The notes: generated from the letters alone by a model not told the origin. 45,593 bases of DNA from Bacteroidaceae bacterium (GCA_017468985.1 JAFUHF010000038.1:1-45593), one strand, 5' to 3'. Shown: positions 9,177 through 19,099, counted from the stretch's first letter. Made by a program: numbers and translations.

Positions 9177-10403
9177 ATGCATGGAATCCCCTCGGAAGCC
9201 AAGAGTGTATACACCAATCCCACAGGGAAAGAATTTCCCATACTGGCCTGGTATTCCATTATTGGAGATGAAAACCAAACCCCAGAGCGCTACAAGGAAC
9301 TTAGGGAAGCTGGTTTCAACCTTTCATTTTCTCACACGGGAAGTCCGGCCAACGTAGAAAAAGCCATGCAGGCCTGCAAAAACACCGGTGTAAAGCTTGT
9401 GGTTATGACGGCAAGCATGGAGGGCAATACCGCCGAAGAAGTCAACAGACTGAAAGGCGATCCGGATTTGGCCCTCTGGTTCCTGCGCGATGAACCCGTG
9501 GTCTCGGGCTTTGAGCAACTGAGGGCATTTAGAGACCGGATTTACGAAAACGATGGCCTTCACATGGGGTACCTCAACCTACTGCCCGACATGGTAGAGC
9601 CTCAGGTACTTGGTACAAAGAATTACGAAGAATACGTCAGAAGATATGTAGACGAGGTGGATCTGCCCATGATCAGTTATGACTTCTATCCCATTGTGAA
9701 AGATGGAGAAAACGTAGTAGTAAGGCCTACGTTCTATGAGAATCTGGAGATTGTCCGTAAAGTGGCACTGGAAAAGGATATGCCTTTTTGGGCCTTCTGC
9801 CTGAGCACAGCCCACGCCGCATACCCCGTTCCGCAGCCATCTCACTTACGGGTAGAGGCCTGGAGTGCTTTAGCCTATGGTGCCCAATGCCTGCAATACT
9901 TTACCTACTGGTCGCCTGGCACCGAGGTATGGGACTTTCATAATGCCCCCATCAACGAGAAAGGCGAAAGAACCAATGTTTACTACATGATCAAAACTCT
10001 GAACAGGGAAATTCAAGGGCTCGCCCCCATCTTCCTCGGAGCAAAAGCCGAAGCCGTTTGGCATACGGGGGCCAAGCTTCCTCAGGGCACACAACCCCTC
10101 AAGGATTTGCCCATCGGCATCAAAGCTGTGGCCGCAAGTGGAGAGGGCGTAGTAGTGAGTCATCTGGCAAATGGCAAAAAGCATTATCTAATGGTGGTGA
10201 ACCGCGACATCCATAACCCCCAGGACGTTACTCTGACGGCCGAAAAGGAAATGACACGCATCCTGCCCGATGCCTCACGACTAAAACCTGAAATCCCCAC
10301 GGGGCAACCCGTAAGAGTTGCCGCAGGAGACTATCTGCTCTATGAATTCAAATATCAGAAGCCTCCTAAAGTAAAAGAAGAAAAAGAGAAAAAGAAAAAA
10401 TAA
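9177..10403 (+). CDS. TIM-barrel glycoside hydrolase-like protein, probably lacking its signal peptide
   Basis: A 408-residue frame beginning at an internal ATG; the natural start is probably 39 nt upstream, cut off by an amber codon. The sequence has a (beta/alpha)8 look: KELREAGFNLSFSH, VKLVVMTAS, then ALWFLRDEPV with a candidate acid Glu106 (numbered from 9177), LPMISYDFYP and QCLQYFTYWSP. These resemble clan-A glycosidases such as GH42-like beta-galactosidases, but I cannot assign a family or substrate. A small beta domain follows (VAASGEGVVVSHL...LMVVNRD) and then a lysine-rich tail. The sequence after the stop shows no other frameshift or stop, so the damage is recent, or is a sequencing error. 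sbcD starts 35 nt downstream. Confidence 0.7.
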   Translation: MHGIPSEAKSVYTNPTGKEFPILAWYSIIGDENQTPERYKELREAGFNLSFSHTGSPANVEKAMQACKNTGVKLVVMTASMEGNTAEEVNRLKGDPDLALWFLRDEPVVSGFEQLRAFRDRIYENDGLHMGYLNLLPDMVEPQVLGTKNYEEYVRRYVDEVDLPMISYDFYPIVKDGENVVVRPTFYENLEIVRKVALEKDMPFWAFCLSTAHAAYPVPQPSHLRVEAWSALAYGAQCLQYFTYWSPGTEVWDFHNAPINEKGERTNVYYMIKTLNREIQGLAPIFLGAKAEAVWHTGAKLPQGTQPLKDLPIGIKAVAASGEGVVVSHLANGKKHYLMVVNRDIHNPQDVTLTAEKEMTRILPDASRLKPEIPTGQPVRVAAGDYLLYEFKYQKPPKVKEEKEKKKK

Positions 10404-10438
10404 TCGGTCACAGTACAGCATCATCTTATTTACCCATC

Positions 10439-11695
10439 ATGATCCGAATCATACACAGTGCCGATTGGCATCTGGGCGACAGTTTTCACGGATTCGAGCG
10501 CGACGATGAGCATCGTCACTTTCTGGCCTGGATGCTTCGGCAGCTTGAAGAACAGCGGCCCGACGCCCTACTCTTGAGCGGTGACATCTACGACAATCCC
10601 AATCCCTCTGCCCAAGCAGAACGACTGTTCTACGGATTTCTGGCCGACGCCATCCGTCAGCAACCAAAGCTTCAGATCATCATCATTGCCGGAAACCACG
10701 ATTCTTCCTATCGGCTTGAAGCCCCGAAACCACTCCTGAGCAAGTTTGGTGTCAAGATATTTGGCGTTATTCCCAAGACAAAAGACAATGAACCCGACTG
10801 GAAAGCCCTGCTGGTTCCCATCAGAAACCAAGAGAATCAAGACGAAGTGGAAGCCGTAGTAATGGCCCTGCCCTACATGAGACAGGAAGAATTCTGGCCA
10901 GGCGAAACAGTGAGCGATGCCCATCGGCGCATCATCACAGATCTTAAAAAAGAAGCCGAACGAGCCTATGGTCCTCACCTCAAGAAGATTCTTATGGCTC
11001 ATCTCTATGCCAATGGCAGCGAAGTAAACGAGACGGAACACAGCGAACGCATCATCGTTGGAGGACAAGAAGCAGTGAATTGCTCTGGCCTGGGCGATGG
11101 CATTGCCTATGGCGCACTCGGACATATTCACAAAGCCCAAGGCCTGCGAAGCGAAGACCAGTTGCGCTACAGTGGCAGCATCCTCCCCATGTCGTTCGCA
11201 GAACAAAACTACAGCCACGGAGTAAATCTGGTAACCATAGAAGAAGGTAAGGACACTCTTTTGGAACGCTTGGAATATGCCCCACTACGAAAACTCCTCA
11301 GCATACCTCAGGACGAAACGGGAGACTATGATCAGGTGATGCGCGAACTGAAGAAGTTGCCCAGCGGCAACCGCAAGGAAGGTGCCGACGACTGGCCCTA
11401 CCTGGAAATTCGCGTTCAGGTAACACACGTTGACCCGAACATGGTGGGCAGCATCATGCACCTGCTGGAAGAAAAACGCTGCCGTCTGTGTCGCATATTG
11501 AGAGTGCGTCAAAACGGCGATGCCCCGGAGCCTTCAGCCCAGATCAGCTCGGTGGAAGACCTTCAGCGGCTCAATGCCGCACAATTGGCACGAAGCGTTT
11601 ACAGCAACCTCTATGGTGAAGCAATGCCTGACGAAATCGCCAAGCTCTTTGCCCAAGCCAAGCGGCAGGCCGAGCAACAAGAGGATGAAGCCTGA
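10439..11695 (+). CDS. sbcD: Exonuclease subunit SbcD
   Basis: The nuclease half of SbcCD, the bacterial Mre11 counterpart. It cuts hairpins and protein-blocked DNA ends using two Mn ions. The 418-residue protein shows the Mre11 phosphodiesterase motifs in order: SADWHLG (Asp9, His11), SGDIYDNP, AGNHDS, a MAHLYANG histidine and ALGHIHKAQ. A C-terminal capping/SbcC-contact region rich in Glu and Arg follows. The ATG at 10439 begins the standard MIRIIHSADWHLG. sbcC begins 54 nt after the stop, as in most genomes. Confidence 0.96.
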   Translation: MIRIIHSADWHLGDSFHGFERDDEHRHFLAWMLRQLEEQRPDALLLSGDIYDNPNPSAQAERLFYGFLADAIRQQPKLQIIIIAGNHDSSYRLEAPKPLLSKFGVKIFGVIPKTKDNEPDWKALLVPIRNQENQDEVEAVVMALPYMRQEEFWPGETVSDAHRRIITDLKKEAERAYGPHLKKILMAHLYANGSEVNETEHSERIIVGGQEAVNCSGLGDGIAYGALGHIHKAQGLRSEDQLRYSGSILPMSFAEQNYSHGVNLVTIEEGKDTLLERLEYAPLRKLLSIPQDETGDYDQVMRELKKLPSGNRKEGADDWPYLEIRVQVTHVDPNMVGSIMHLLEEKRCRLCRILRVRQNGDAPEPSAQISSVEDLQRLNAAQLARSVYSNLYGEAMPDEIAKLFAQAKRQAEQQEDEA

Positions 11696-11749
11696 TCCAA
11701 AGAAGGCCTGCAACGAATCTCTAAACATTATGAACGAGCAACTACACAC

Positions 11750-14700
11750 ATGAGAATAGACAAGATTGAACTTTGTAATCTGGCCTCGCTTGAGGGAGTA
11801 CACAAAATAGACTTCGCCGAAGAACCACTCAGAAGTGCCGGAATCTTTGCCATTACCGGCAACACCGGAGCAGGAAAGAGCACCATACTGGATGCCATCT
11901 GTCTGGCCCTCTACGGAAAAGCGCCAAGGTTTGAGAACGGAGAAAAGAAGAAAACAATAAGCCTTGCACCTACTGACGAAAAGGGAGCCTTGTCGGCAAG
12001 CGATGTCAGAAACATCCTTCGCCGTGGTCAGACGGAGGGCTACAGCCGCGTAACCTTCTCACTGACCGATGGTACCACCTACGAAGCAAGTTGGAGCGTG
12101 AGAAGAAAGCGCACTGGCACTTTCGACAGCACACAGCGCTCGTTGAGACGGATTTATCCCCGAAAAGAAGAATATGACCCACGGGAAGTAGCCACCCGAA
12201 TAGAAGAACTTACTCACCTGAACTATGAACAATTTACCCGGACCGTCATCCTCGCCCAAAACGGATTTGCCAACTTCCTACATGCCAAACAGGCCGAGAA
12301 GTCGCTCTTGTTAGAAAATCTCACAGGCACAGAACAGTTCGGCAGAATATCCACCATCGTTTACGACGAAGCCCAAAAAGCACAACGCGCCTACGAAGAA
12401 CTCCTTAAAAAGCTGGAAGGCATAGGCAGCATGCTGATGGACAAGGACGAACTTCAGCAACTAAACGAACAACTTGCACTCTACAAAAGCCAACTCACCA
12501 GAGACGAGGCCGAACTGAAACGAATTGATGCACAGCTGAAGTGGTACGATGACTATGAAAAGATTCAAACCGCATACGAGGAGCAAAAGAAAGCACAATA
12601 CGAAGCCCAACGGGCATACAACAGCCTCTACGATCAGAAGCAACTGCTGGAACGCTACGACAGCGTTTTGCCCTTCCATAGCCTATACCAATCCATTCGC
12701 ATAGCCGAAGCCGATGTTAACCGTCTGAAAGATGACATCGCTGAAAAAATGAAGGCCGTCAACGACCAAAAATTACGGCTTGGCGATGCCTCACAGGAAT
12801 ATACCACGGCGCAGAACAAGGAAGCCGAAGCACGCGAAGCCTATGAACAAAAGCTGCCCCACTTCCGACAGGGGCATACCCTTGAGGGCGAAATATCGGC
12901 CATCCGCAACGAACTCAAGAAGAAGGATGAAGAGCTCCGAAAGACGGAAGAGGCCATTGCAACGCGCAGCGACGAAAAGAAACGCAAACAGGCTGATCTG
13001 GAGGAGAATAAACGTAACATGACGGCCGTACGATCACGACTTCAAAGCATCGCCATGCATCAGCCCATGGTGGAAGATATCGAAAGGATTAAGGTGTCCC
13101 TGCAACAAGCCAATGACCTGCGAAACAATTCCGCAGGGCTGCAAAAAGCCGTAGACGAAGACCGTCAGCATTTGCAAATCCTAAAAACGAATCAGGAACG
13201 GCTCACCAAGGATAGAACAGAACTGCAAGCTGAATTGCAAACCTTGAAGGACGAACTGCTCATCCACGACCAGGCCAATCACGGTTTGGACTTGGCGGAA
13301 CTACAACAGCGGCTTTCGCAACTTAGCGATATCCATCGCAGAAGCAAGGGAGCATTGGAGCTTTGGAACCGCATATCAGAAGATTACGCCGAAATTGACG
13401 AGAAAACGGCCGAAATACGCCAACGGGAAATTTCACTGAACATGCTGAACGACCAGAAGCAGCAACTGGAAAACAAACTTGAGGTCAAAACCGAAGCCCG
13501 AAACGTTCTGAGACAATCCTACATGCTGAGCCAGAGCGACAGCATCAAAGCTCTTCGTCTGGAACTGAAGGAAGGCAATGCCTGCCCCGTATGTGGTGCT
13601 ACCCACCATCCATATCATTCCGAAACAGAACTTGAACTGGGACGTCTGCTTACCGACTTGGAGAAAGATTACAAGAAGGCCGAAGAGGAGGTAAAAAAGA
13701 TCCGCGAAGACCTCACACAGATTGTACGTCAGATAGCCGACGAACAGGGACGATTGCAAATGGTGAAGACCTATTTAGCAAAAACTCGGGAAAACTTAGA
13801 AACGGAACGCGCCCATTGGCGAGACTTTCAGGACATGGACCAATCGTTCAACGATTGTTCTGCTACGGTAAACCGACAAGGACGGTTGGCCCTCATCATG
13901 CAGCTGATCGACAACTCCGGACGCGAAATGGAGCAACAGACGAAGCTAAACGATCAGTTCAACCAACATCAGGAAGCCATCAATGCCATTAACCAGAAGA
14001 TCCGAAAAAACACGGAAGCCCAACAGGAAAACTTCCGCAACCTTTCTGAAATTCAGGGAGAGGCACGATTATTGGAACTGCATATTGCCGAGAAGCAGGA
14101 ACAAATGCAACGCAACAGGCACGACATGACCGTAATTCAGGAAGAAGTGGATCGGAAAATGACCCTCGCTCTATGGAAAGAACGATGGGAAAAGAGCCAC
14201 GACAGCTTCATGCAGGAAATCAGCATGCTCGCCGAAGACTGGATAGACGGAAACAAGACACTCACCGAAGCAGCGCAACGACAGTTCCGACTCACTGAGG
14301 AATGCACGTCGGTGGATGAATGGATCACAGAGAAGCAAAATGACAACAAGGCACTGGCCAAAGAAATACAAACCTTGCAACAAACCGTGGCCGACAAACA
14401 GCAACAACTGCGCCACATGTTTGGCAGCCTAACACCCGAAGAGGCCATAGAAAAAGGGCAGACCAGCATCAAACAAGCCACAGAAACGGCCCAAAAGGCG
14501 CGCCTACAATTCGATCAGGCTACATTGTTCATGCAACAACTGCAAGGCGAACTCTTAGGATTGGAACAGCAGCAGAAAATGCGTGAGTCGCAGTTGCAGC
14601 AACACCATTCGGAATTGGACATCCGCATCTCACGCTTCAATAATGATCATTCAACGTTGCAATACTTCGAACTGGAGAAGATCTTTTCTGACCCACGCGA

Positions 14701-15499
14701 CTGGACCCAACTGAGGAATACCATTACGTCAAGCTACGACCACCTGAGAGAGGTGAACTTCCGAATGGATACGATTTCGGCCCGTTTGGTTGAGTTGCAG
14801 CAGTCGGATCAGCGACCATCGGAAGATCAAGACGAAACTTTGCACGCATTGCAAGCCCAACGCGTAAGATTTGCGGAACACCTGAAAGAAGTGTCGGATC
14901 ATGTGTCACAAGCTACCCTGAGTATGCGACAACACGAATCGGCGCAAGAAAAAATAAAGCAACATGAGAACGAACGGCGAGAGCTAGAACAGGCCGCCAG
15001 CAACTGGGAGAAGCTTAATCAGGCCATCGGAAGCGCCGATGGTAAGAAATTCCGCGTCATTGCCCAATGTTATACCTTCGAAGTGCTGATTGGCTATGCC
15101 AACCAACATTTGCGCAGCCTCACCACTCGCTACAGGCTACAAGCCAGGCCCGGAACGCTTTGGCTGGACATCATTGATCGCGACATGCTGTCTCAAGTTC
15201 GTAGCGTCAACTCCCTTTCGGGCGGCGAAACGTTTATCGTAAGCTTAGCCCTGGCATTAGGCTTGTCTTCCTTGAGCTCCTGCGGAACGAGCATCGCCAG
15301 CCTGTTTATTGACGAAGGATTCGGAAACCTCGACAACCAGAGCTTGGAGCTCGTCATAGGCACTTTGGAGGGTCTGCAGCAGTCACAAGGAAGAAAAGTA
15401 GGACTTATCAGTCACACCGAACAGATACGCCATCGCATTTCGCCGCAGATCCATCTGCTGAAAATGCCTGGCGGCAAGAGTCGCATTGAAATCAGATAG
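11750..15499 (+). CDS. sbcC: SMC-like ATPase subunit SbcC
   Basis: The ATPase half of SbcCD, a Rad50-like protein that holds DNA ends and gates SbcD. The 1249 residues have an N-terminal ATPase lobe with Walker A GNTGAGKST (from Gly37). A very long Gln/Glu/Lys-rich coiled coil is split by the zinc hook CPVC (Cys612 and Cys615, followed by GATHH). The C-terminal lobe carries signature LSGGETF (from Leu1156) and Walker B LFIDEGFG (Asp1188). Its last 14 nt overlap the start of the next gene, suggesting translational coupling with an envelope-modifying enzyme that is functionally unrelated. Confidence 0.96.
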   Translation: MRIDKIELCNLASLEGVHKIDFAEEPLRSAGIFAITGNTGAGKSTILDAICLALYGKAPRFENGEKKKTISLAPTDEKGALSASDVRNILRRGQTEGYSRVTFSLTDGTTYEASWSVRRKRTGTFDSTQRSLRRIYPRKEEYDPREVATRIEELTHLNYEQFTRTVILAQNGFANFLHAKQAEKSLLLENLTGTEQFGRISTIVYDEAQKAQRAYEELLKKLEGIGSMLMDKDELQQLNEQLALYKSQLTRDEAELKRIDAQLKWYDDYEKIQTAYEEQKKAQYEAQRAYNSLYDQKQLLERYDSVLPFHSLYQSIRIAEADVNRLKDDIAEKMKAVNDQKLRLGDASQEYTTAQNKEAEAREAYEQKLPHFRQGHTLEGEISAIRNELKKKDEELRKTEEAIATRSDEKKRKQADLEENKRNMTAVRSRLQSIAMHQPMVEDIERIKVSLQQANDLRNNSAGLQKAVDEDRQHLQILKTNQERLTKDRTELQAELQTLKDELLIHDQANHGLDLAELQQRLSQLSDIHRRSKGALELWNRISEDYAEIDEKTAEIRQREISLNMLNDQKQQLENKLEVKTEARNVLRQSYMLSQSDSIKALRLELKEGNACPVCGATHHPYHSETELELGRLLTDLEKDYKKAEEEVKKIREDLTQIVRQIADEQGRLQMVKTYLAKTRENLETERAHWRDFQDMDQSFNDCSATVNRQGRLALIMQLIDNSGREMEQQTKLNDQFNQHQEAINAINQKIRKNTEAQQENFRNLSEIQGEARLLELHIAEKQEQMQRNRHDMTVIQEEVDRKMTLALWKERWEKSHDSFMQEISMLAEDWIDGNKTLTEAAQRQFRLTEECTSVDEWITEKQNDNKALAKEIQTLQQTVADKQQQLRHMFGSLTPEEAIEKGQTSIKQATETAQKARLQFDQATLFMQQLQGELLGLEQQQKMRESQLQQHHSELDIRISRFNNDHSTLQYFELEKIFSDPRDWTQLRNTITSSYDHLREVNFRMDTISARLVELQQSDQRPSEDQDETLHALQAQRVRFAEHLKEVSDHVSQATLSMRQHESAQEKIKQHENERRELEQAASNWEKLNQAIGSADGKKFRVIAQCYTFEVLIGYANQHLRSLTTRYRLQARPGTLWLDIIDRDMLSQVRSVNSLSGGETFIVSLALALGLSSLSSCGTSIASLFIDEGFGNLDNQSLELVIGTLEGLQQSQGRKVGLISHTEQIRHRISPQIHLLKMPGGKSRIEIR

Positions 15500-17342
15500 A
15501 AAGACCATCCAACTTCTGTTTACGCGCAGCGGTAACGTCATCTCATTTTTGGCGGCACCGCTGCGTAGGAATTTTGTATTTGTCCTGTTTCAGTTCATCC
15601 TGTGGATAGTGTGCGTTTGGCGGCAAAAACACTACGAAGGGGAAGTAGGAATACACGCTGCGGAGTTACTCGTAGACATCTATCTGCTGTGCATCATTTT
15701 CAACAGTCTGCCAAGAAACGTCGCAAAAAAATTTAAGGGAGCTCTCTACGCTATCACCTACCTGCTGGCTTTCGTGGAGATTTTTCTCACCGAACGCTTC
15801 ATGATGCTCTATACGCCTACCACCCTTCTGCTGCTCAGAGAAACAACGGGCCAGGAAACATGGGAGTTCTTCCGTGCCTATCTCCGCGGCCATGCACTAT
15901 GGACTACACTGGGCATGTTTTCTGCCATTGGCTTGCTGAACTACTGCACTTTCCGCTTATCGAGAGCTCTCGGATGGCTTACTCCCCCTAAATGGCCTTT
16001 GGCTTCCTCCGTTTTATTGCTTATGCTGCTCCTCAGCATTCCCTCCTGGAGTCACGAGAAAAAAGAAATGCTGCATTTCTTTGAGCAGCATTCCACTGCA
16101 ACGGCCGAGAAGGTGAAATGGCAAACCTTCTTTACGCCAGGTTTGCGGTTGCTTCACTCTGTCAGAATGCTGCAATTGGCAGACCGAGATCTGAGGAAGC
16201 TGAGGCTCAACATGCGCCATTTGGACAGGCCACGCCTGAAAAATGAGGGAGAAGTCCTCCCTTACCTCGTTCTCGTGATTGGTGAAAGCTATAACAAGTA
16301 TCATTCCGAGCTTTACGGATATAAACGCCACACCACGCCTAAGCAACGCCTCAGAGCCCAGAAGGGCGAGTTAGCCATCTTCACTAACGTGGTAAGTCCG
16401 TGGAATCTCACCAGCAACGTGTTCAAGAACATGTTTTCCACGCATAGCATTGACGATGAAGGCACGTGGTGCAACGGAGTGCTTTTCCCTGCTCTGTTCA
16501 AGACCGCAGGCTACAGCGTAGCTTTTATGACCAATCAATATCCAGCCATAAAGCGGCAGAGCAGCATCGACTACAACGGAAGTTTCTTCCTGAACGACAA
16601 GGAAATGGACTCGCTATGCTTCGATTTCCGCAACCGCTACATCTATCGCTACGACCGCGTATTCCTTCACGAATACCGGCACTACGTTCCTACTGACCGT
16701 AATCTCGTCATTCTCCATCTTTACGGACAACACCAGAAATATGATTACCGGTTTGGCAAGAAAGACGTCTATTTTACTATGGATAGCCTCCAAGACCGCA
16801 AGGCGCTCCGTCCGTGGATGAAACAAATGCTGGCCGACTACGACAATGCCACACGATACAACGACGATGTCATCAACCGCATCTATTCCCTGTTTTCTGC
16901 CGAAGATGCCGTCGTGATCTACGTGTCAGACCATGGAGAAGAGGTCTTCGACCGTAGCCACACCTTCGGAAGAACGCCGGCCGACCCCGTCACTCCCCTC
17001 GTGGCCCACTACGAGTTCGAGGCACCCATGACCATCTGGTTTTCACATCGTTGCGCCCAGCAACATCCCGAAATGGTCCGCCGCACCTTCGATGCTGCCC
17101 ACCGCCCCTTCATGACTGATGACCTTCCCCACCTCCTTATGGGCATGGCCGGCATACAGAGCCCCTACTATCGTCCGAACAGGGACCTCCTCCATAAAGA
17201 CTATAACAGTCATCGTCCCCGACTCTTGAAAGGCGTGGCCGATTACGACAGTCTCTTAGCCGGCACTCCGTATGAACGCGAAAGACGCAATGCCGCCAGC
17301 CATGCTAAACATTTCATGAAGAACTTTTATGCAAAAGATTGA
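15486..17342 (+). CDS. Membrane phosphoethanolamine transferase-like protein (sulfatase fold)
   Basis: A 618-residue protein with about five N-terminal membrane segments (residues 25-190) and a large sulfatase/alkaline-phosphatase-fold domain. The nucleophile region reads LVIGESYNKYHSELYGYKRHTTP. The family usually has Thr after GE, but here it is Ser268. Metal-site residues are seen in YVSDHGEEVFD. EptA/OpgE-type enzymes move phosphoethanolamine from phosphatidylethanolamine to lipid A or glycans at the periplasmic face of the inner membrane. In Bacteroidetes related proteins decorate lipid A and affect cationic-peptide resistance. The exact acceptor here is unknown. It overlaps sbcC by 14 nt and the following acyltransferase by 14 nt, so the three are probably one transcript. 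Confidence 0.82.
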   Translation: MKSDRKTIQLLFTRSGNVISFLAAPLRRNFVFVLFQFILWIVCVWRQKHYEGEVGIHAAELLVDIYLLCIIFNSLPRNVAKKFKGALYAITYLLAFVEIFLTERFMMLYTPTTLLLLRETTGQETWEFFRAYLRGHALWTTLGMFSAIGLLNYCTFRLSRALGWLTPPKWPLASSVLLLMLLLSIPSWSHEKKEMLHFFEQHSTATAEKVKWQTFFTPGLRLLHSVRMLQLADRDLRKLRLNMRHLDRPRLKNEGEVLPYLVLVIGESYNKYHSELYGYKRHTTPKQRLRAQKGELAIFTNVVSPWNLTSNVFKNMFSTHSIDDEGTWCNGVLFPALFKTAGYSVAFMTNQYPAIKRQSSIDYNGSFFLNDKEMDSLCFDFRNRYIYRYDRVFLHEYRHYVPTDRNLVILHLYGQHQKYDYRFGKKDVYFTMDSLQDRKALRPWMKQMLADYDNATRYNDDVINRIYSLFSAEDAVVIYVSDHGEEVFDRSHTFGRTPADPVTPLVAHYEFEAPMTIWFSHRCAQQHPEMVRRTFDAAHRPFMTDDLPHLLMGMAGIQSPYYRPNRDLLHKDYNSHRPRLLKGVADYDSLLAGTPYERERRNAASHAKHFMKNFYAKD

Positions 17343-18450
17343 ACTGAAACTCAACGACACCCAGCTACTCAAGGGATTCGGCATCCTCTGCATCGTGCTC
17401 CACAACTTTTGCCACTGGCTGCCCAAGTGCGCACTCGAAAATGAGTATACTTTCCACCTCAAGCGCACTTTTGTACTTCTGGATTTTTTGAAAAATGGAG
17501 AGCATATCTTCCTCAATCTCTTTTCATACTTCGGCCACTACGGCGTCCCCTTGTTTCTCTTTCTGAGCGGCTACGGATTGGTGCGAAAGTATGAGCAGCA
17601 GCCCCACTCTCCTTCATCTACTGCCCTAAGCTTCATCTGGCATCAGGCCTGCAAGCTGTGGCACCTGCTGTGGCCAGGCTTGTTGCTGTGGTTCTTTTCC
17701 GACCTGTACCTGCACGACTGGCATTGGACGCATACGTGGCAGCACGTGGTCCTTCTGGTAGGATTTGTAGGCAATTTTCTGGTAGGTCAGGACATTGCCG
17801 TAGGTCCCGAATGGCTCCGTCATTTCGTTAACAGCCTGCCCAAGCGCGATCTGCTGATGGGGCCGTGGTGGTTCTTCTCGCTCATCATGCAGCTCTACAT
17901 CGTTTACCGTCTCTTGCTCTATCGGCGCGGAAAGCTGCCCCTCATCCTCATCACCACAGGGTGTCTTGCCCTGCTGACATTCTCCGTCCTCATCCACGAC
18001 CGCCATCAGGACCTCCTCTGCTTTCTCCGCTACAACTTCGTTGGCTCCTTCTTGCCGTTTGCCATGGGCATCTGGGCCGCACGCTACGCCCTCTACGTTG
18101 ACCAAAAGCTCAGCCTCCTTGCCTTGTGCCTCTTTGTAGCCAGTTGCTTCCACTCCGTTGCCTGGCTTTTCAGTCCCCTCCTCTTTGTCATCTCCTGCCT
18201 GCCCATGGTCAGTGCAAAGGGAGCGGTGCGCCTTGTACTCGAAGAAATCGGCCGTCTTTCTGCCATCCTTTTCGTCGTCCACCCCATTGTCCGTGCCTAT
18301 TTTATACTGTACATCAACCAAGGAGGCCATTGGTATGCCGGCCTCTTCGGCTATCTGCTGATCACCTTCGCCCTCGCCCTCGTCTACCGCCACGTCCTGA
18401 CGCACACCGACCGGCAATGGCGCCGCTTCCATCCCACCACCCCTTTCTAA
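17329..18450 (+). CDS. Acyltransferase 3 family membrane protein
   Basis: A 373-residue polytopic protein with about ten membrane helices. The N-terminal pattern is that of acyltransferase 3: 'LLKGFGILCIVLHNFCHW' with the conserved His after the first helix, then GVPLFLFLSGYGLVRKY. These enzymes transfer acetyl or other acyl groups to sugars of O-antigen, capsule or glycolipid. The acceptor is unknown. Its start codon lies 14 nt inside the preceding phosphoethanolamine transferase gene, and the exonuclease gene begins 10 nt after its stop. The pairing with a lipid A-type transferase suggests a shared envelope target (inference). Confidence 0.85.
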   Translation: MQKIELKLNDTQLLKGFGILCIVLHNFCHWLPKCALENEYTFHLKRTFVLLDFLKNGEHIFLNLFSYFGHYGVPLFLFLSGYGLVRKYEQQPHSPSSTALSFIWHQACKLWHLLWPGLLLWFFSDLYLHDWHWTHTWQHVVLLVGFVGNFLVGQDIAVGPEWLRHFVNSLPKRDLLMGPWWFFSLIMQLYIVYRLLLYRRGKLPLILITTGCLALLTFSVLIHDRHQDLLCFLRYNFVGSFLPFAMGIWAARYALYVDQKLSLLALCLFVASCFHSVAWLFSPLLFVISCLPMVSAKGAVRLVLEEIGRLSAILFVVHPIVRAYFILYINQGGHWYAGLFGYLLITFALALVYRHVLTHTDRQWRRFHPTTPF

Positions 18451-18460
18451 ATTCCGTTGG

Positions 18461-18988
18461 ATGCACAGCTTTATTGCTATCGATTTCGAAACCGCTAACG
18501 GCAGCCCCAGCAGTGTGTGCTCTGTGGGCGTCGTGATGATCAAGGACGGACTTCGTGCCGACAGCTATTACAGCCTCATCCATCCTTACCCCAACTACTA
18601 CGCCTGGTATTGTCAGAAGGTCCACGGCCTTGGCCTCCAAGATACCGACGATGCACCCTGCTTTCCCGAAGTGTGGCGCGAGGTGGAAGAACGCATCTGC
18701 ATGGTTTTTGAAGACCACTGGCCGCCCTTCGTTGCTCACAATGCCCATTTCGACGCAGGCTGCCTCAGGTCCGTGCTTCAGGCCTATCGGCTGCCTTGCC
18801 CCGACTTCCTGTTTCTTGATACGCTGCAAGCATCGCGCCGCCACTTTGGCAAAGCCTTGCCCAACCACCAGCTTCAAACGGTGGCTCAAGCCTGCGGCTA
18901 CGATCTTTCCCACCATCACCATGCTCTGACCGATGCTGAGGCCTGTGCCGCCATTGCGCTCCACTTAGCGCAGGATTTGTTTCCGTAG
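18461..18988 (+). CDS. DnaQ-like DEDDh 3'-5' exonuclease
   Basis: A 175-residue single-domain exonuclease with all three Exo motifs: AIDFETAN (Asp8, Glu10), VAHNAHFDAG (Asp98), and HHALTDAEA (His153, Asp158, the h of DEDDh). The length fits stand-alone epsilon-like exonucleases rather than a full PolC or DinG fusion. It may proofread or trim DNA or RNA 3' ends; the partner polymerase is not in view. It is the last gene of the run starting with sbcD and sits 10 nt after the acyltransferase. The ATG at 18461 gives the standard short lead into motif I. Confidence 0.88.
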   Translation: MHSFIAIDFETANGSPSSVCSVGVVMIKDGLRADSYYSLIHPYPNYYAWYCQKVHGLGLQDTDDAPCFPEVWREVEERICMVFEDHWPPFVAHNAHFDAGCLRSVLQAYRLPCPDFLFLDTLQASRRHFGKALPNHQLQTVAQACGYDLSHHHHALTDAEACAAIALHLAQDLFP

Positions 18989-19021
18989 TTTCCTCCCTTT
19001 CCAGCCTGATTCCAAAAGAAA

Positions 19022-19074
19022 GAGTTCAGAAACCTGCCTTACTGCCTTTCGGCCTCGGCGGCATTCCTGAACTC
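19022..19074. terminator. Hairpin between convergent exonuclease and pckA genes
   Basis: The arms are GAGTTCAG (19022-19029) and CTGAACTC (19067-19074), with further TGCC/GGCA pairing inside. On the - strand the hairpin is followed by a TTTCTTTT stretch, so it probably ends pckA transcription. It may also stop + strand transcripts. Confidence 0.6.
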
Positions 19075-19099
19075 GTCTGCCGTTCACAGTTCCTTCAGC

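Noticed and set aside
17626..18543. 305-codon frame antisense to the acyltransferase gene
   Set aside because: Charged, low-complexity shadow of a hydrophobic membrane protein; no domain. The long antisense frames at 24875-25843 and 23058-23633 were dropped for the same reason.
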